Shown here: piece after piece, positions 49,352 through 57,419 of the stretch
Position numbering within the stretch: the stretch's first letter is position 1
How the letters are laid out: each line of letters begins with the position of its first letter
Assembly: GCA_964366455.1 (NCBI GenBank)
Contig: CAYISZ010000003.1
Location: 1 to 64,000, forward strand
DNA: 64,000 bases
From: CAZLQR01 sp964366455
GTDB lineage: Bacteria; Patescibacteriota; Microgenomatia; UBA1406; GWC2-37-13
Direction of reading: 5' to 3'
The notes under the pieces: model-generated
What the model was told of the DNA's origin: nothing
The model's input: only the letters and a program-made list of their open reading frames with translations
Databases searched by the model: none
Translations under genes and position numbers: made by a program

Positions 49352-49354
49352 AGA

Positions 49355-49759
49355 TTACAAAAGTGTAGGTAGGCTAAGAGGGCAAGATAGTCCAAAGCAG
49401 ATTTTCCCACCAAAAACGACTTGTTCAAGTGTCCAAACAATGGCAAGAACAACAACAATCATAAGAATTCCAACAATCGCTGCCTGTATTTTGTCTCTGG
49501 CTTTCTCAACTCCAGCTTTATCACCACCTGAAGTAATCCATGCCAGTGCTCCAAGTAGAAGATAGACTAGCGCCATAACTCCAGCTACTACAAAGAATGC
49601 CTTGACTACGAAAGTTAGAAGTCCTCCTATCGTTGGGATACTAAATCCAAGTGTCCCTGTATTCACCTGCACCTCGTTACCCGATGGTGCTGCCAAAACA
49701 GAAACATATGAAGTTATATAGGTCGTAGCTGTAAGAAGTAAGGCATTAAGTTTTTTCAT
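49355..49759 (-). CDS. VirB2/TrbC-like pilin
   Basis: 134 residues from the ATG at 49759. Signal peptide ending near VLAAPSG, then two membrane helices joined by TSGGDKAGVEKARDKIQ, matching its neighbour. The promoter is TTGACA-17 nt-TAATAT, about 10 nt before the ATG; the in-frame TTG at 49798 is the -35 box itself. It ends 3 nt before the second pilin gene. Confidence 0.78.
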   Translation of the reverse strand: MKKLNALLLTATTYITSYVSVLAAPSGNEVQVNTGTLGFSIPTIGGLLTFVVKAFFVVAGVMALVYLLLGALAWITSGGDKAGVEKARDKIQAAIVGILMIVVVLAIVWTLEQVVFGGKICFGLSCPLSLPTLL

Positions 49760-49801
49760 TCGTAGCTTGATATTAGCGAATAATAGAATAAGTGTCAAGC
49801 C

Positions 49802-51316
49802 CTATTCGTCTCTAGGTCTATATTGGAGAGCTTCTGAAATATGAATGGTCGAGATAGATTGACTCCCCTCAAGATCGGCTATTGTCTGACTCAACTTAAT
49901 CACCTTAAAATATGTTCGAGCCGACAAAGACAGTTTCATAATTGCTTGCTTGAGCAGTGCCAACCCTTCAGTGGAAATTTTACAAAACTTTTTTATATCC
50001 ACCGGCCTCATTTCTGCGTTTGAATAAATTTTTGTCCCTAAAAAACGTTTCCGCTGTAAAATTCGCGCTTTGTCAATTCGCTTTCTGATAATCTCGCTAC
50101 TCTCAGCGTTTGCCTCCTCTAGTAATTGGTCCTCTGTGACCGGAGGAACATCAACGTGTAAATCGATTCTGTCTAAAATTGGCCCCGACAATCTTTTTCT
50201 ATATTTCATAATGGTTCCAGGCATACATTTACATACTTTTTTAGGATGACCGAGATAGCCACATGGACACGGATTTGATGCCGCGATTAGAATAAAACGG
50301 GATGGGTACTCAACGCTTCCTGACGCTCTTGAGATAACTACACTCCCATCCTCAAGTGGCTGTCTTAGCGCTTCGATAACATTTCTTGGGAATTCAGAAA
50401 ATTCATCGAGAAACAACACTCCACGATGCGCCAAAGATATCTCTCCAGGTTTCGGATTGGTCCCTCCTCCAATTAATCCAATTCTTGAGGTCGTGTGATG
50501 CGGTGAACGAAATGGCCTGATCTGTGCAAGAGTATGCTTATTTAGTAACCCCGCTACTGAGTGAATAGCTGTAATTTCTAAAACTTCATCCTTTGTAAGT
50601 TCTGGCAGGATTGAGACAAAGGCTCTTGATAATAATGTTTTACCTGCTCCGGGAGGCCCTTTCAAATGAACGTTGTGAAAACCACAGGACGCTATTTCAA
50701 GAGCGCGTTTTGCAACTTGTTGTCCCTTTATTTCACTAAAATCGCTTTCAAACTTCTGTACGAACTGGGACATGTCTTTTCTTGATGCAGGAGTTAATAA
50801 CTTATTACCATTAAGATGGAGTACCAGATCGGCAAGTGTTAAAACTCCATAAACATCGACTCCGTCTATCAGCAAAGCCTCCTCAACATTCTCTAGCGAA
50901 ACGTACACAGCGCTCATTTTCAGCTTTTTAGCCAAAGCTGTAATAGAAATAACACCACCAACTGGTCTTAAATTCCCTTCGAGCGAAAGTTCACCAACGA
51001 ACATGCTCTTTGCACAGCTCTTTTTATCAACGTATCCGCAGGACGCTAGTATCCCAATAGCAATCGGTAAATCTAGTCCAGAACTATCTTTGGGAACGTC
51101 TGCGGGTGCTAAATTTACCGTTAGTCTTGAATCTGGCATATCAAAGGAGTTGTTGTGAATTGCTGTTCTGACTCGTTCTTTTGCCTCATCCACTGATTTG
51201 GAAGGAAGTCCAACGATGGTAAAATGTGGAAAACCACGACCTGCAACATCCACCTCTACCTCAATTAAAATTCCATCAAGACCTACGGTTACTGCGGAAT
51301 AAACTCTCGACAACAT
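49802..51316 (-). CDS. comM: ComM/YifB family Mg-chelatase-like AAA ATPase
   Basis: 504 residues. An N-terminal Lon-like domain (TIVGLPSKSVDEAKERVRTA), then AAA+ with GPPGAGKTLLSR, SPHHTTS, FLDEFSEF, a CPCGYLGHP zinc-like insertion and the sensor region LSGPILDRIDLHVDVP. ComM helps branch migration when transformed DNA is integrated. Pilin genes just downstream suggest a DNA-uptake setting. Confidence 0.93.
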   Translation of the reverse strand: MLSRVYSAVTVGLDGILIEVEVDVAGRGFPHFTIVGLPSKSVDEAKERVRTAIHNNSFDMPDSRLTVNLAPADVPKDSSGLDLPIAIGILASCGYVDKKSCAKSMFVGELSLEGNLRPVGGVISITALAKKLKMSAVYVSLENVEEALLIDGVDVYGVLTLADLVLHLNGNKLLTPASRKDMSQFVQKFESDFSEIKGQQVAKRALEIASCGFHNVHLKGPPGAGKTLLSRAFVSILPELTKDEVLEITAIHSVAGLLNKHTLAQIRPFRSPHHTTSRIGLIGGGTNPKPGEISLAHRGVLFLDEFSEFPRNVIEALRQPLEDGSVVISRASGSVEYPSRFILIAASNPCPCGYLGHPKKVCKCMPGTIMKYRKRLSGPILDRIDLHVDVPPVTEDQLLEEANAESSEIIRKRIDKARILQRKRFLGTKIYSNAEMRPVDIKKFCKISTEGLALLKQAIMKLSLSARTYFKVIKLSQTIADLEGSQSISTIHISEALQYRPRDE

Positions 51317-51426
51317 AGATAGATTGAATTAACGTTCTATGCTACACGTTACACTCTATACGAAGTTTTGTCAGTCGCTTATATGCTACAAAATAGAGAG
51401 TTTAGACCGTGGGAAAGCCAAATATT

Positions 51427-53106
51427 TTAGCCGAAAGTGAAGGCGAAGACACGAATTCCTGGTGTTTGGAAATTGAGCTTGAGTTTATGTTCTCCTGTCT
51501 TTCCTTTTAGGTCAATTAGCTCGTATAATCTCGCTGAGTCTGCCTCGACTATCCCATTTTTTACGTCTTTGCCGCTAAACTTAGGTTCTACCGGATATCC
51601 ATCGAGAAAAACGTCAAAGATGCCTGTGTTTTCTGAGGTGATAACAAGAAAAACTTTATTTGCGTTAAACTGCAAATCGATAGTTGATCCCGCCACCGAC
51701 TCCGAGTACTCTGGCATGGTCTTCCAGTCACTACTTTTTTGAAGATATGAGTTTGGTTCCGCTCGCAGCGAACCTAGATATGTCTCTGGAGTTCTGACAC
51801 CTGTGGGGGTGCTTTCTTCAAGCTCTAGATTTTCCGTTGTTACTTTTTTACCAGCTTCAGCAAGCAGTTTCTTAATATTATCTTCGGTGACATCATACTC
51901 TCCCTCTCCAAAATGCGTGTATCTAACATTTCCGTCCGCATCAATTAAATACTTTGCTGGCCAGTAACGATTATTGTACGCATTCCATGTTGCAAAATCA
52001 TTATCCTGAGCAACGGGATATTTTATTCCAAACTGCTTAATGGCATTAAGCACGTTCTCTGTTTTTTTCTCAAACTCGAACTCCGGAGTATGAACTCCAA
52101 TTACTACAAATCCTTGATCGTTATACTTCTCGTACCAGCCAGTAATATGCGGTAACGTACGAATGCAGTTGATACACGTGTAGGTCCAAATATCTATAAG
52201 CACAACCTTCCCTTTGAGCTGCTCCATTGTTAGCGGACTTGAGTTGAGCCAGTTTGTGATCCCTACAAACTCAGGAGCATTGCCTAATTTTGGGAGAGTA
52301 TCGTTAATCGAATTCATAGGCTTCCCCTCTTTATTATCAAAACCCCCTTTATTATCTCGTAGTTTATCAAGCTGTGACTTAACCACATCGTTACTTTCAA
52401 GATTTATCAAGAACTTTGAGTACTGTGGAAATGCATCGAGTAAGCGCGCCTGAATAACTTTATCTTGATTTGTAAGAATGAGAAAAGCCATCGCTATCAT
52501 TATCAAGCCAAAAACCTGTTGAATACGACCGGTGTACTTCGATAAAGATTTACTTTTGGCAAATACTTTATTACCAAGTAGCGCAAATAGGAATAGAGGA
52601 ATTCCGACACCTACCACGTAAGCAATTGTTACCAGAACAATCTGAAAATTTACAGCTTGTGTAGCTGCTAAAGTAGCGATGGTTGCAAGTATTGGCCCTG
52701 CACACGGAGTCCAAACAATGCCCAGTGCCAGACCGGTTATTAAACCACTCAAAAATCCAGAACCTTTTTGGTGTGTAAGTCCTCCCAGTTTCCCGCTCAA
52801 TTTACTAACAGCACCTTCTACAGCTTGGTTTAACTGTGGAATGATTAAGGTAAAACCAAAAAATGCAATTATTCCAACCGCCACCAACCGAAGAGCGTCT
52901 AAATCTATGGGAATGACTGAGACAATATACGAAAGGGTGAGAGTAAATATTGCGAAACTTGAAGTGATGCCTACCGTGATACCTAATGGTTTGCGATGTC
53001 CTCCATTCGCACTTGATGAAAGAATTATTGGAAGCAAGGGCCAGATACAGGGAGCAGCAATGGTCACCAGACCAGAAAAAAATGCAAAGATTAATAGAAT
53101 AATCAT
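51427..53106 (-). CDS. DipZ-like thiol-disulfide protein (CcdA-thioredoxin-C domain)
   Basis: 559 residues. About six membrane helices of CcdA type (APCIWPLLPIIL, WTPCAGPILATIATLA, each with a Cys), then from about residue 265 a TlpA-like redoxin with TYTCINCIRTLPH (CxxC) and a C-terminal beta-rich domain, as in DipZ of Mycobacterium. It should pass electrons across the membrane to exported Cys-rich proteins. Confidence 0.9.
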   Translation of the reverse strand: MIILLIFAFFSGLVTIAAPCIWPLLPIILSSSANGGHRKPLGITVGITSSFAIFTLTLSYIVSVIPIDLDALRLVAVGIIAFFGFTLIIPQLNQAVEGAVSKLSGKLGGLTHQKGSGFLSGLITGLALGIVWTPCAGPILATIATLAATQAVNFQIVLVTIAYVVGVGIPLFLFALLGNKVFAKSKSLSKYTGRIQQVFGLIMIAMAFLILTNQDKVIQARLLDAFPQYSKFLINLESNDVVKSQLDKLRDNKGGFDNKEGKPMNSINDTLPKLGNAPEFVGITNWLNSSPLTMEQLKGKVVLIDIWTYTCINCIRTLPHITGWYEKYNDQGFVVIGVHTPEFEFEKKTENVLNAIKQFGIKYPVAQDNDFATWNAYNNRYWPAKYLIDADGNVRYTHFGEGEYDVTEDNIKKLLAEAGKKVTTENLELEESTPTGVRTPETYLGSLRAEPNSYLQKSSDWKTMPEYSESVAGSTIDLQFNANKVFLVITSENTGIFDVFLDGYPVEPKFSGKDVKNGIVEADSARLYELIDLKGKTGEHKLKLNFQTPGIRVFAFTFG

Positions 53107-53142
53107 CTGTAATTAACGTCGGTATAAATTGTGGGAAACGAG

Positions 53143-53382
53143 TTATTTCTTGGTTGAGTCGGTAGTTTTTTGAACTCCTGATTTTTCTATTAGCTCTGCT
53201 TTTTCAGCATCGGTCTTAACTCCTTTTCCTTCTTTAAGCTCCATCGTGGTAACGCTAATCATCGACTTAACGCTTTGAATGTTTTTGTATAAAACAACCT
53301 GACCTATGGTTAGTAGGATTACTGCGAGTATGATGATTCGTGTTAGATTGTGGTAGTTGTGTTCGTGAGAATCTTTAGGCAT
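53143..53382 (-). CDS. Small single-pass membrane protein
   Basis: 79 residues: cytoplasmic N terminus with His (SHEHNYHN), one helix (IIILAVILLTIGQVVLY) and a Lys-rich outside tail. A clear Shine-Dalgarno (GAGGTGAT) lies about 10 nt from the ATG and TATACT just upstream. Unknown function; downstream gene is the DipZ-like one. Confidence 0.65.
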   Translation of the reverse strand: MPKDSHEHNYHNLTRIIILAVILLTIGQVVLYKNIQSVKSMISVTTMELKEGKGVKTDAEKAELIEKSGVQKTTDSTKK

Positions 53383-53461
53383 TGGGTAATATCACCTCAG
53401 GAAAAGTATATCTAAGAACGACCATAATAATCAAGCCTGAAGCTCTGCTACAATAATCTCA

Positions 53462-53926
53462 ATGAATACATTAATACGCCAAGCGACTATTAAAGACGTT
53501 CCACTATTGCAGAAGCTCAATCAAGAAGTTTTTGTCGACAACTACAAATACGATAAGGACCTGATGATGGACTGGGCAATGGGTGAAAAAGGTAAAAACT
53601 ACTTTACTAAGTCGGTTTCTTCCAACACCTCTGTTTGTTTTATCGCTGAAATTGATAATAAAGCGGTGGGCTACATAGCAGTGGGACATAAAATGACTTA
53701 TTTTAGAAAGAGTCGCTATCTTGAGGTAGAAAATGTTGGGGTTAGTCCTGAGTTTAGATCACAAGGAATTGGGGTGGAGCTTATCAAGGAAGCCAAAGAC
53801 TGGGGAAAGGAGCGCGGCTACCAACGATTGTTTGTTAGTTCTTATTTTCACAACACGAAGGCTAATCAATTCTACAAACGCAACGGCTTCGCAGAAGTAG
53901 ATCTCGGATTAGAGATGAAGATTTAG
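53462..53926 (+). CDS. GNAT family N-acetyltransferase
   Basis: 154 residues. IRQATIKDVPLLQKLNQEVF, the VEVEN-like LEVENVGVSPEFRSQGIGVELIKEA (acetyl-CoA loop) and ANQFYKRNGFAEV are classical GNAT blocks. The acceptor is unknown. TACAAT ends 7 nt before the ATG. Confidence 0.9.
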   Translation: MNTLIRQATIKDVPLLQKLNQEVFVDNYKYDKDLMMDWAMGEKGKNYFTKSVSSNTSVCFIAEIDNKAVGYIAVGHKMTYFRKSRYLEVENVGVSPEFRSQGIGVELIKEAKDWGKERGYQRLFVSSYFHNTKANQFYKRNGFAEVDLGLEMKI

Positions 53927-53947
53927 TTGGGACAGCCGAGTTTGACT

Positions 53948-54340
53948 TGGTGGAGATGGGGGGTGTTGAGCCCCCGTCTGAAGAAACACAAATACAAAGG
54001 TTTAGTTAGGGGTAGTTTGTTTTCACGCATGTCAGACAAAGTAAACAAACAAACTACTGTCTGACAGTCAGTTATGGGTTTTTCGACTTTATTACCAACT
54101 GAAAATGTAATATCGCCTCACCTTGATTGGTTTACCTCAAATATTAGTTAAATCAAGGGAAACTAATACCGAGGCTTCAGCGTCTTTACGCAGCGTATGC
54201 AAATTGCATATTCTGGGTGTAAAAATTAGCTTCAGCTGCTTGTGATTGCTCATTTGCAGTTAGATTTTTTCTGAGTGACGTTCTAGTACGCCCTAACCAT
54301 TTGTAAAAGTGCAAATTCCTCATCGATTCTGTACATCCCC
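53948..54340 (-). ncRNA. ssrA: Transfer-messenger RNA
   Basis: 5' GGGGAT pairs with 3' ATCTCC followed by ACCA, and the T arm reads GGGGG-CTCAACA-CCCCC: the tRNA-like half. The tag frame runs from GCA (54255-54257) to TAA (54186-54188) and encodes 23 residues, beginning ANEQSQAAEA and ending FAYAA, longer than the 10-residue E. coli frame. It rescues stalled ribosomes with SmpB. CCA is encoded. It lies 118 nt downstream of smpB. Confidence 0.95.
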
Positions 54341-54458
54341 TGTTAGAAATTGTTGTCATTCGGAACGAATGGCTTACAAGTTCTTACATCCGCCTTAGTT
54401 CGCTCTTCAAGTCGTCTACGAATAGTAGGGAACAGACTTGAAGCAAGAACAGGCGGGA

Positions 54459-54908
54459 TCAACTCTTTAGATATTCTTTCACTTCTCTCTTTTCGTTTCG
54501 CGCTACGTCTCTTTGCTTTTCTAGTTTGCGTTTTTCGATGTCTTTTCGACCTCGAACAAGAGCTATTTCTAACTTGATTAACGCACCCTTATTATAACAC
54601 GAAACAGGAGCGATGGTAAGCCCTGAAGCTCCGTGTATCTTGGTCTGTAGGCGCAGTAATTCGCTCTTATGAATGAGTAATTTGCGACTTCTTTTTGTTT
54701 CTTGTATATCTTTAGGTGCTAGTAGATAAGGATATATGTCTGCATTTACGAGAAAAAGTTCATTACCAAGAACCTTCACGTGCGAGTTGTCTAAACTTAG
54801 TTTTTCCTCACGTACTGATTTGACCTCAGGTCCTGTTAACATAATGCCGACCTCAAGTTTTTCCAAAATCTCATAATCTCGTTGTAGTTTCCGATTCACA
54901 ATTTTCAT
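54459..54908 (-). CDS. smpB: SsrA-binding protein
   Basis: 149 residues. NRKLQRDYEILEKLEVGIMLTGPEVKSVRE opens the OB-fold, ending with the basic RKDIEKRKLEKQRD tail that enters the ribosome; the first motif is quoted in shortened sense only. It carries tmRNA to stalled ribosomes. The ssrA gene follows on the same strand. Confidence 0.96.
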   Translation of the reverse strand: MKIVNRKLQRDYEILEKLEVGIMLTGPEVKSVREEKLSLDNSHVKVLGNELFLVNADIYPYLLAPKDIQETKRSRKLLIHKSELLRLQTKIHGASGLTIAPVSCYNKGALIKLEIALVRGRKDIEKRKLEKQRDVARNEKREVKEYLKS

Positions 54909-55004
54909 ATTTCGACGTTGCTCAATATGATCCTGAGTTAATCGAATGGATCATGACCTAATTGTAGCATTGATTTTGGGACTCAAAGACACTACAATCC
55001 GTTC

Positions 55005-56186
55005 GTGAAGAGACTACAACTAGCACTAGTTTTCCTTTTAGGATTTTTTTTACCAACTCAACTTGGAAAGCATTTTTTTCTGCCATTCTCCTATCTTTCT
55101 GGTGTACGGATCGATTACCTAGCCCCCACATTGTATGTGTTGGATATTATTGTTGTCGGACTCTACATAGCCTATCTCAAAAACTACAAAACTCTTCTTA
55201 GAAACACTTGGATTCAGCTATTTCTATTTGTCGCGGCTGTCGGGCTTTTCTTTGCAATCTCAAAAGAGATTGCTCTCTATAGGTATATAAAGATAATTGA
55301 GCTGTTGATTGTGTTCGCCGCACTAAGAACACACAAGAAAAATCCAATAGTTTTTCTATATGGATTATTCGTATCTACAGTAGTTCAGTTCTACATTGCG
55401 ACGGCACAGTTCATCCAAAGATCTTCTCTTGATGGAATTTTTTACTTTCTAGGAGAGCGCCACCTGACGCTCTCAACTCCTGCGGTTGCAAAAACAGCGC
55501 TCGATGGGATTGAGTTTCTTCGAGCTTATGGAACATTCTCACACCCAAATTCTTTGGCTGGTTTTTATTTATTAGTCTATGCATATTTACTTTTCCAAAA
55601 GAAGAATGCGCTTCCTTCTCTTCTAAATACTGTCTTCTTACTCCTATGCACCGCATTAATTTTTCTTTCCTTTTCTAAAGTAGCAATATTGGGACTATTG
55701 CTTTTGACAGTAAAATATTTTGTTGTGAATTGGAAAGAATATAAAAACTGCCCCGTATGTGTTGGCTCTCGCATTATGTCGGTACTTATTCCGCTTGGAA
55801 TAATTGTAGCCGCCGTTGGCGATCCTTTATCTGGGGAGAAAAGAATTGAGTTGATGCTTAATTCGATTAACATAGTCTCGACAAATGCTCTTGCTGGGGT
55901 TGGTCTTGGTAACTATGTGATTGCGCAAGAATCGTTTCCCAAACTTTTCTTAGGCTTAATCGGCCAACCTGTGCATAATATATTCTTGCTTACGGCTAGC
56001 GAGCTTGGTTTACCAATTGTTCTTGGCTTATTTGTAGTTCTTATAAAGCACCTGAAGAAAAATCGTTACAACTATCAAATTACCGCCGTGTTCTTTGTTT
56101 TATTTCTTACCGGTATGTTTGACCACTACTGGATAACTCTTGAGCAGAACTGGCTTCTTGCAGCGGCTGTTATTGCCTTACTTTAG
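55005..56186 (+). CDS. O-antigen ligase-like membrane protein
   Basis: 393 residues with ten or more membrane helices and a larger outside loop late in the protein (NALAGVGLGNYVIAQESFP, QPVHNIFLLTASELG), the Wzy_C ligase layout. It may transfer glycans to a lipid or protein. The start is GTG; TACAAT ends 6 nt before it. Its end overlaps the facing gene by 9 bp. Confidence 0.82.
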   Translation: MKRLQLALVFLLGFFLPTQLGKHFFLPFSYLSGVRIDYLAPTLYVLDIIVVGLYIAYLKNYKTLLRNTWIQLFLFVAAVGLFFAISKEIALYRYIKIIELLIVFAALRTHKKNPIVFLYGLFVSTVVQFYIATAQFIQRSSLDGIFYFLGERHLTLSTPAVAKTALDGIEFLRAYGTFSHPNSLAGFYLLVYAYLLFQKKNALPSLLNTVFLLLCTALIFLSFSKVAILGLLLLTVKYFVVNWKEYKNCPVCVGSRIMSVLIPLGIIVAAVGDPLSGEKRIELMLNSINIVSTNALAGVGLGNYVIAQESFPKLFLGLIGQPVHNIFLLTASELGLPIVLGLFVVLIKHLKKNRYNYQITAVFFVLFLTGMFDHYWITLEQNWLLAAAVIALL

Positions 56187-56726
56187 GGACTGTAGATTCC
56201 CGGAGTTTTGATTATTCAAGGTAATAACAAAACTCAACCTTTCTTTCAGTGAACCTTTAAGTTCCTTCGAACTTCTCATTAGGATTTCGTTATGTTTCTT
56301 ATTGCTTCTTGTCATCTGGTCTAATAGAGACGCAGTAGGAGTCTGACCTTGTATTTTCGCTGCGCTTAAGGTCTCGATGGTCTGCTCGAAGTACCTTTCC
56401 CCTTTAGAAAAAGTGTTAACAGCAAGCTCGTGCTTATTTTCATCTACTAACAACTCACCGGCACGAACGCGCTTATCCGATAGCTCAAGTTGAAGTCTTG
56501 CTTTTTTTTCATAATCCCTAATTACAAAAACCAAAACTTGATCACGAGAAGCCTTAAGTAGATAAAGTGGATGGTCGGGTAAAAGTCCTGGGAATGGAAG
56601 CTCGTAATTGGTTTTGTTGTCAATGTTTAGTGAAACTGGTTGGGAATAATTAAAAAAATAAATGAATGGAGGAATTATTAAAAGTAGAAGAATTAATAGA
56701 ATGGGGGTTTGTAGTCGCTTAAACAT
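56178..56726 (-). CDS. DUF5667-like exported protein
   Basis: 182 residues. One N-terminal membrane helix, then a helical outside domain with LPFPGLLPDHPLYLLKASRD and two long helices, resembling DUF5667 (moderate certainty). Function unknown. Confidence 0.65.
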   Translation of the reverse strand: MFKRLQTPILLILLLLIIPPFIYFFNYSQPVSLNIDNKTNYELPFPGLLPDHPLYLLKASRDQVLVFVIRDYEKKARLQLELSDKRVRAGELLVDENKHELAVNTFSKGERYFEQTIETLSAAKIQGQTPTASLLDQMTRSNKKHNEILMRSSKELKGSLKERLSFVITLNNQNSGNLQSLK

Positions 56727-56758
56727 ACACTATTATACTGGATTTGGTAAAAATAAAA

Positions 56759-56787
56759 CAACCCCGTTACACGAACCCACGGGGTTG
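56759..56787 (-). terminator. Terminator of the HU gene
   Basis: Perfect 9-bp stem CAACCCCGT/ACGGGGTTG with an 11-nt loop, followed on the minus strand by TTTTATTTTT. Downstream of hup. Confidence 0.85.
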
Positions 56788-56825
56788 TTTATCAATCTCG
56801 CTATCCGCCAGCTGGCGGAGGCGGA

Positions 56826-57098
56826 TTATTTAACCATTCTCTTTAAAGATTTACCTGCTGTAAATCCTGGAGTCTTGGTTGCTGGAATCTGAATCTCTGC
56901 ACCAGTTTGTGGATTACGACCCTTACGAGAAGCGCGTCGTCGTACTACAAAGGTACCGAAACCAGTCACAACTACTTTCTCACCTCTTTTCATTGCTGCG
57001 GATATTGATGAGAATACAGTGTTAACTGAATCCTTCGCTGCCTTTGAGGTAAGTCCTGCTTTTTTAGCAACTTGTGCTACTAAGTCTGCTTTTGTCAT
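56826..57098 (-). CDS. HU family DNA-binding protein
   Basis: 90 residues. MTKADLVAQVAKKAGLTSK opens, with GFGTFVVRRRASRKGRNPQTG forming the DNA-binding arm. A nucleoid protein that bends DNA. It has a GGTGGTGAT Shine-Dalgarno, a consensus promoter and a strong terminator, the marks of a highly expressed gene. A CCGCCAGCTGGCGG palindrome lies just downstream (56805-56818). Confidence 0.95.
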   Translation of the reverse strand: MTKADLVAQVAKKAGLTSKAAKDSVNTVFSSISAAMKRGEKVVVTGFGTFVVRRRASRKGRNPQTGAEIQIPATKTPGFTAGKSLKRMVK

Positions 57099-57158
57099 TT
57101 ACAATCACCACCTTTAGATTGACCTGAACTGTTAATTAAAAACTATGTTTTTAGATTA

Positions 57159-57212
57159 GCTGTTGCAACAGCAAATCACGAAAAGAATAGTATTTTTTTA
57201 CTGTCGTGTCAA
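57159..57212 (-). promoter_or_regulatory. HU promoter and 5'-end stem-loop
   Basis: TTGACA (57207-57212), a 17-nt spacer and TATTCT (57184-57189); transcription should begin near 57177. Within 5 nt of that end lies GCTGTTG-CAACAGC (57159-57172), a perfect palindrome that could protect the mRNA end. The leader is about 79 nt. Confidence 0.65.
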
Positions 57213-57239
57213 TCCATATTAAAACTATCTTTTCATAAC

Positions 57240-57419
57240 AATCTATATCAAAAGCAGAATGAAGTTTGGAGCATATGAAGGAGATAAAAATTGATGCCAA
57301 TTTTAAAGCTCAAATGACAAAGATCAAATGTCAAACAAAAATACTAAATCCAAAGCGCTAATTGAGATTTGGAACTTTGAGCTTTATTTGATATTTGGAT
57401 TTTGAGTTTGGATTTTTAC
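57240..57419. repeat. Degenerate TTTGA/TCAAA repeat between HU and rny
   Basis: Alternating CTCAAATG, GATCAAATG and TTTGGAACTTTGAGC units that can pair with one another over about 130 bp, downstream of rny. No gene is seen. They resemble the AACTTTG heptamers inside trmD. Confidence 0.6.

Noticed and set aside
49760..49798. TTG start for the first pilin-like gene
   Set aside because: It is the consensus -35 TTGACA; the signal peptide starts at 49759.
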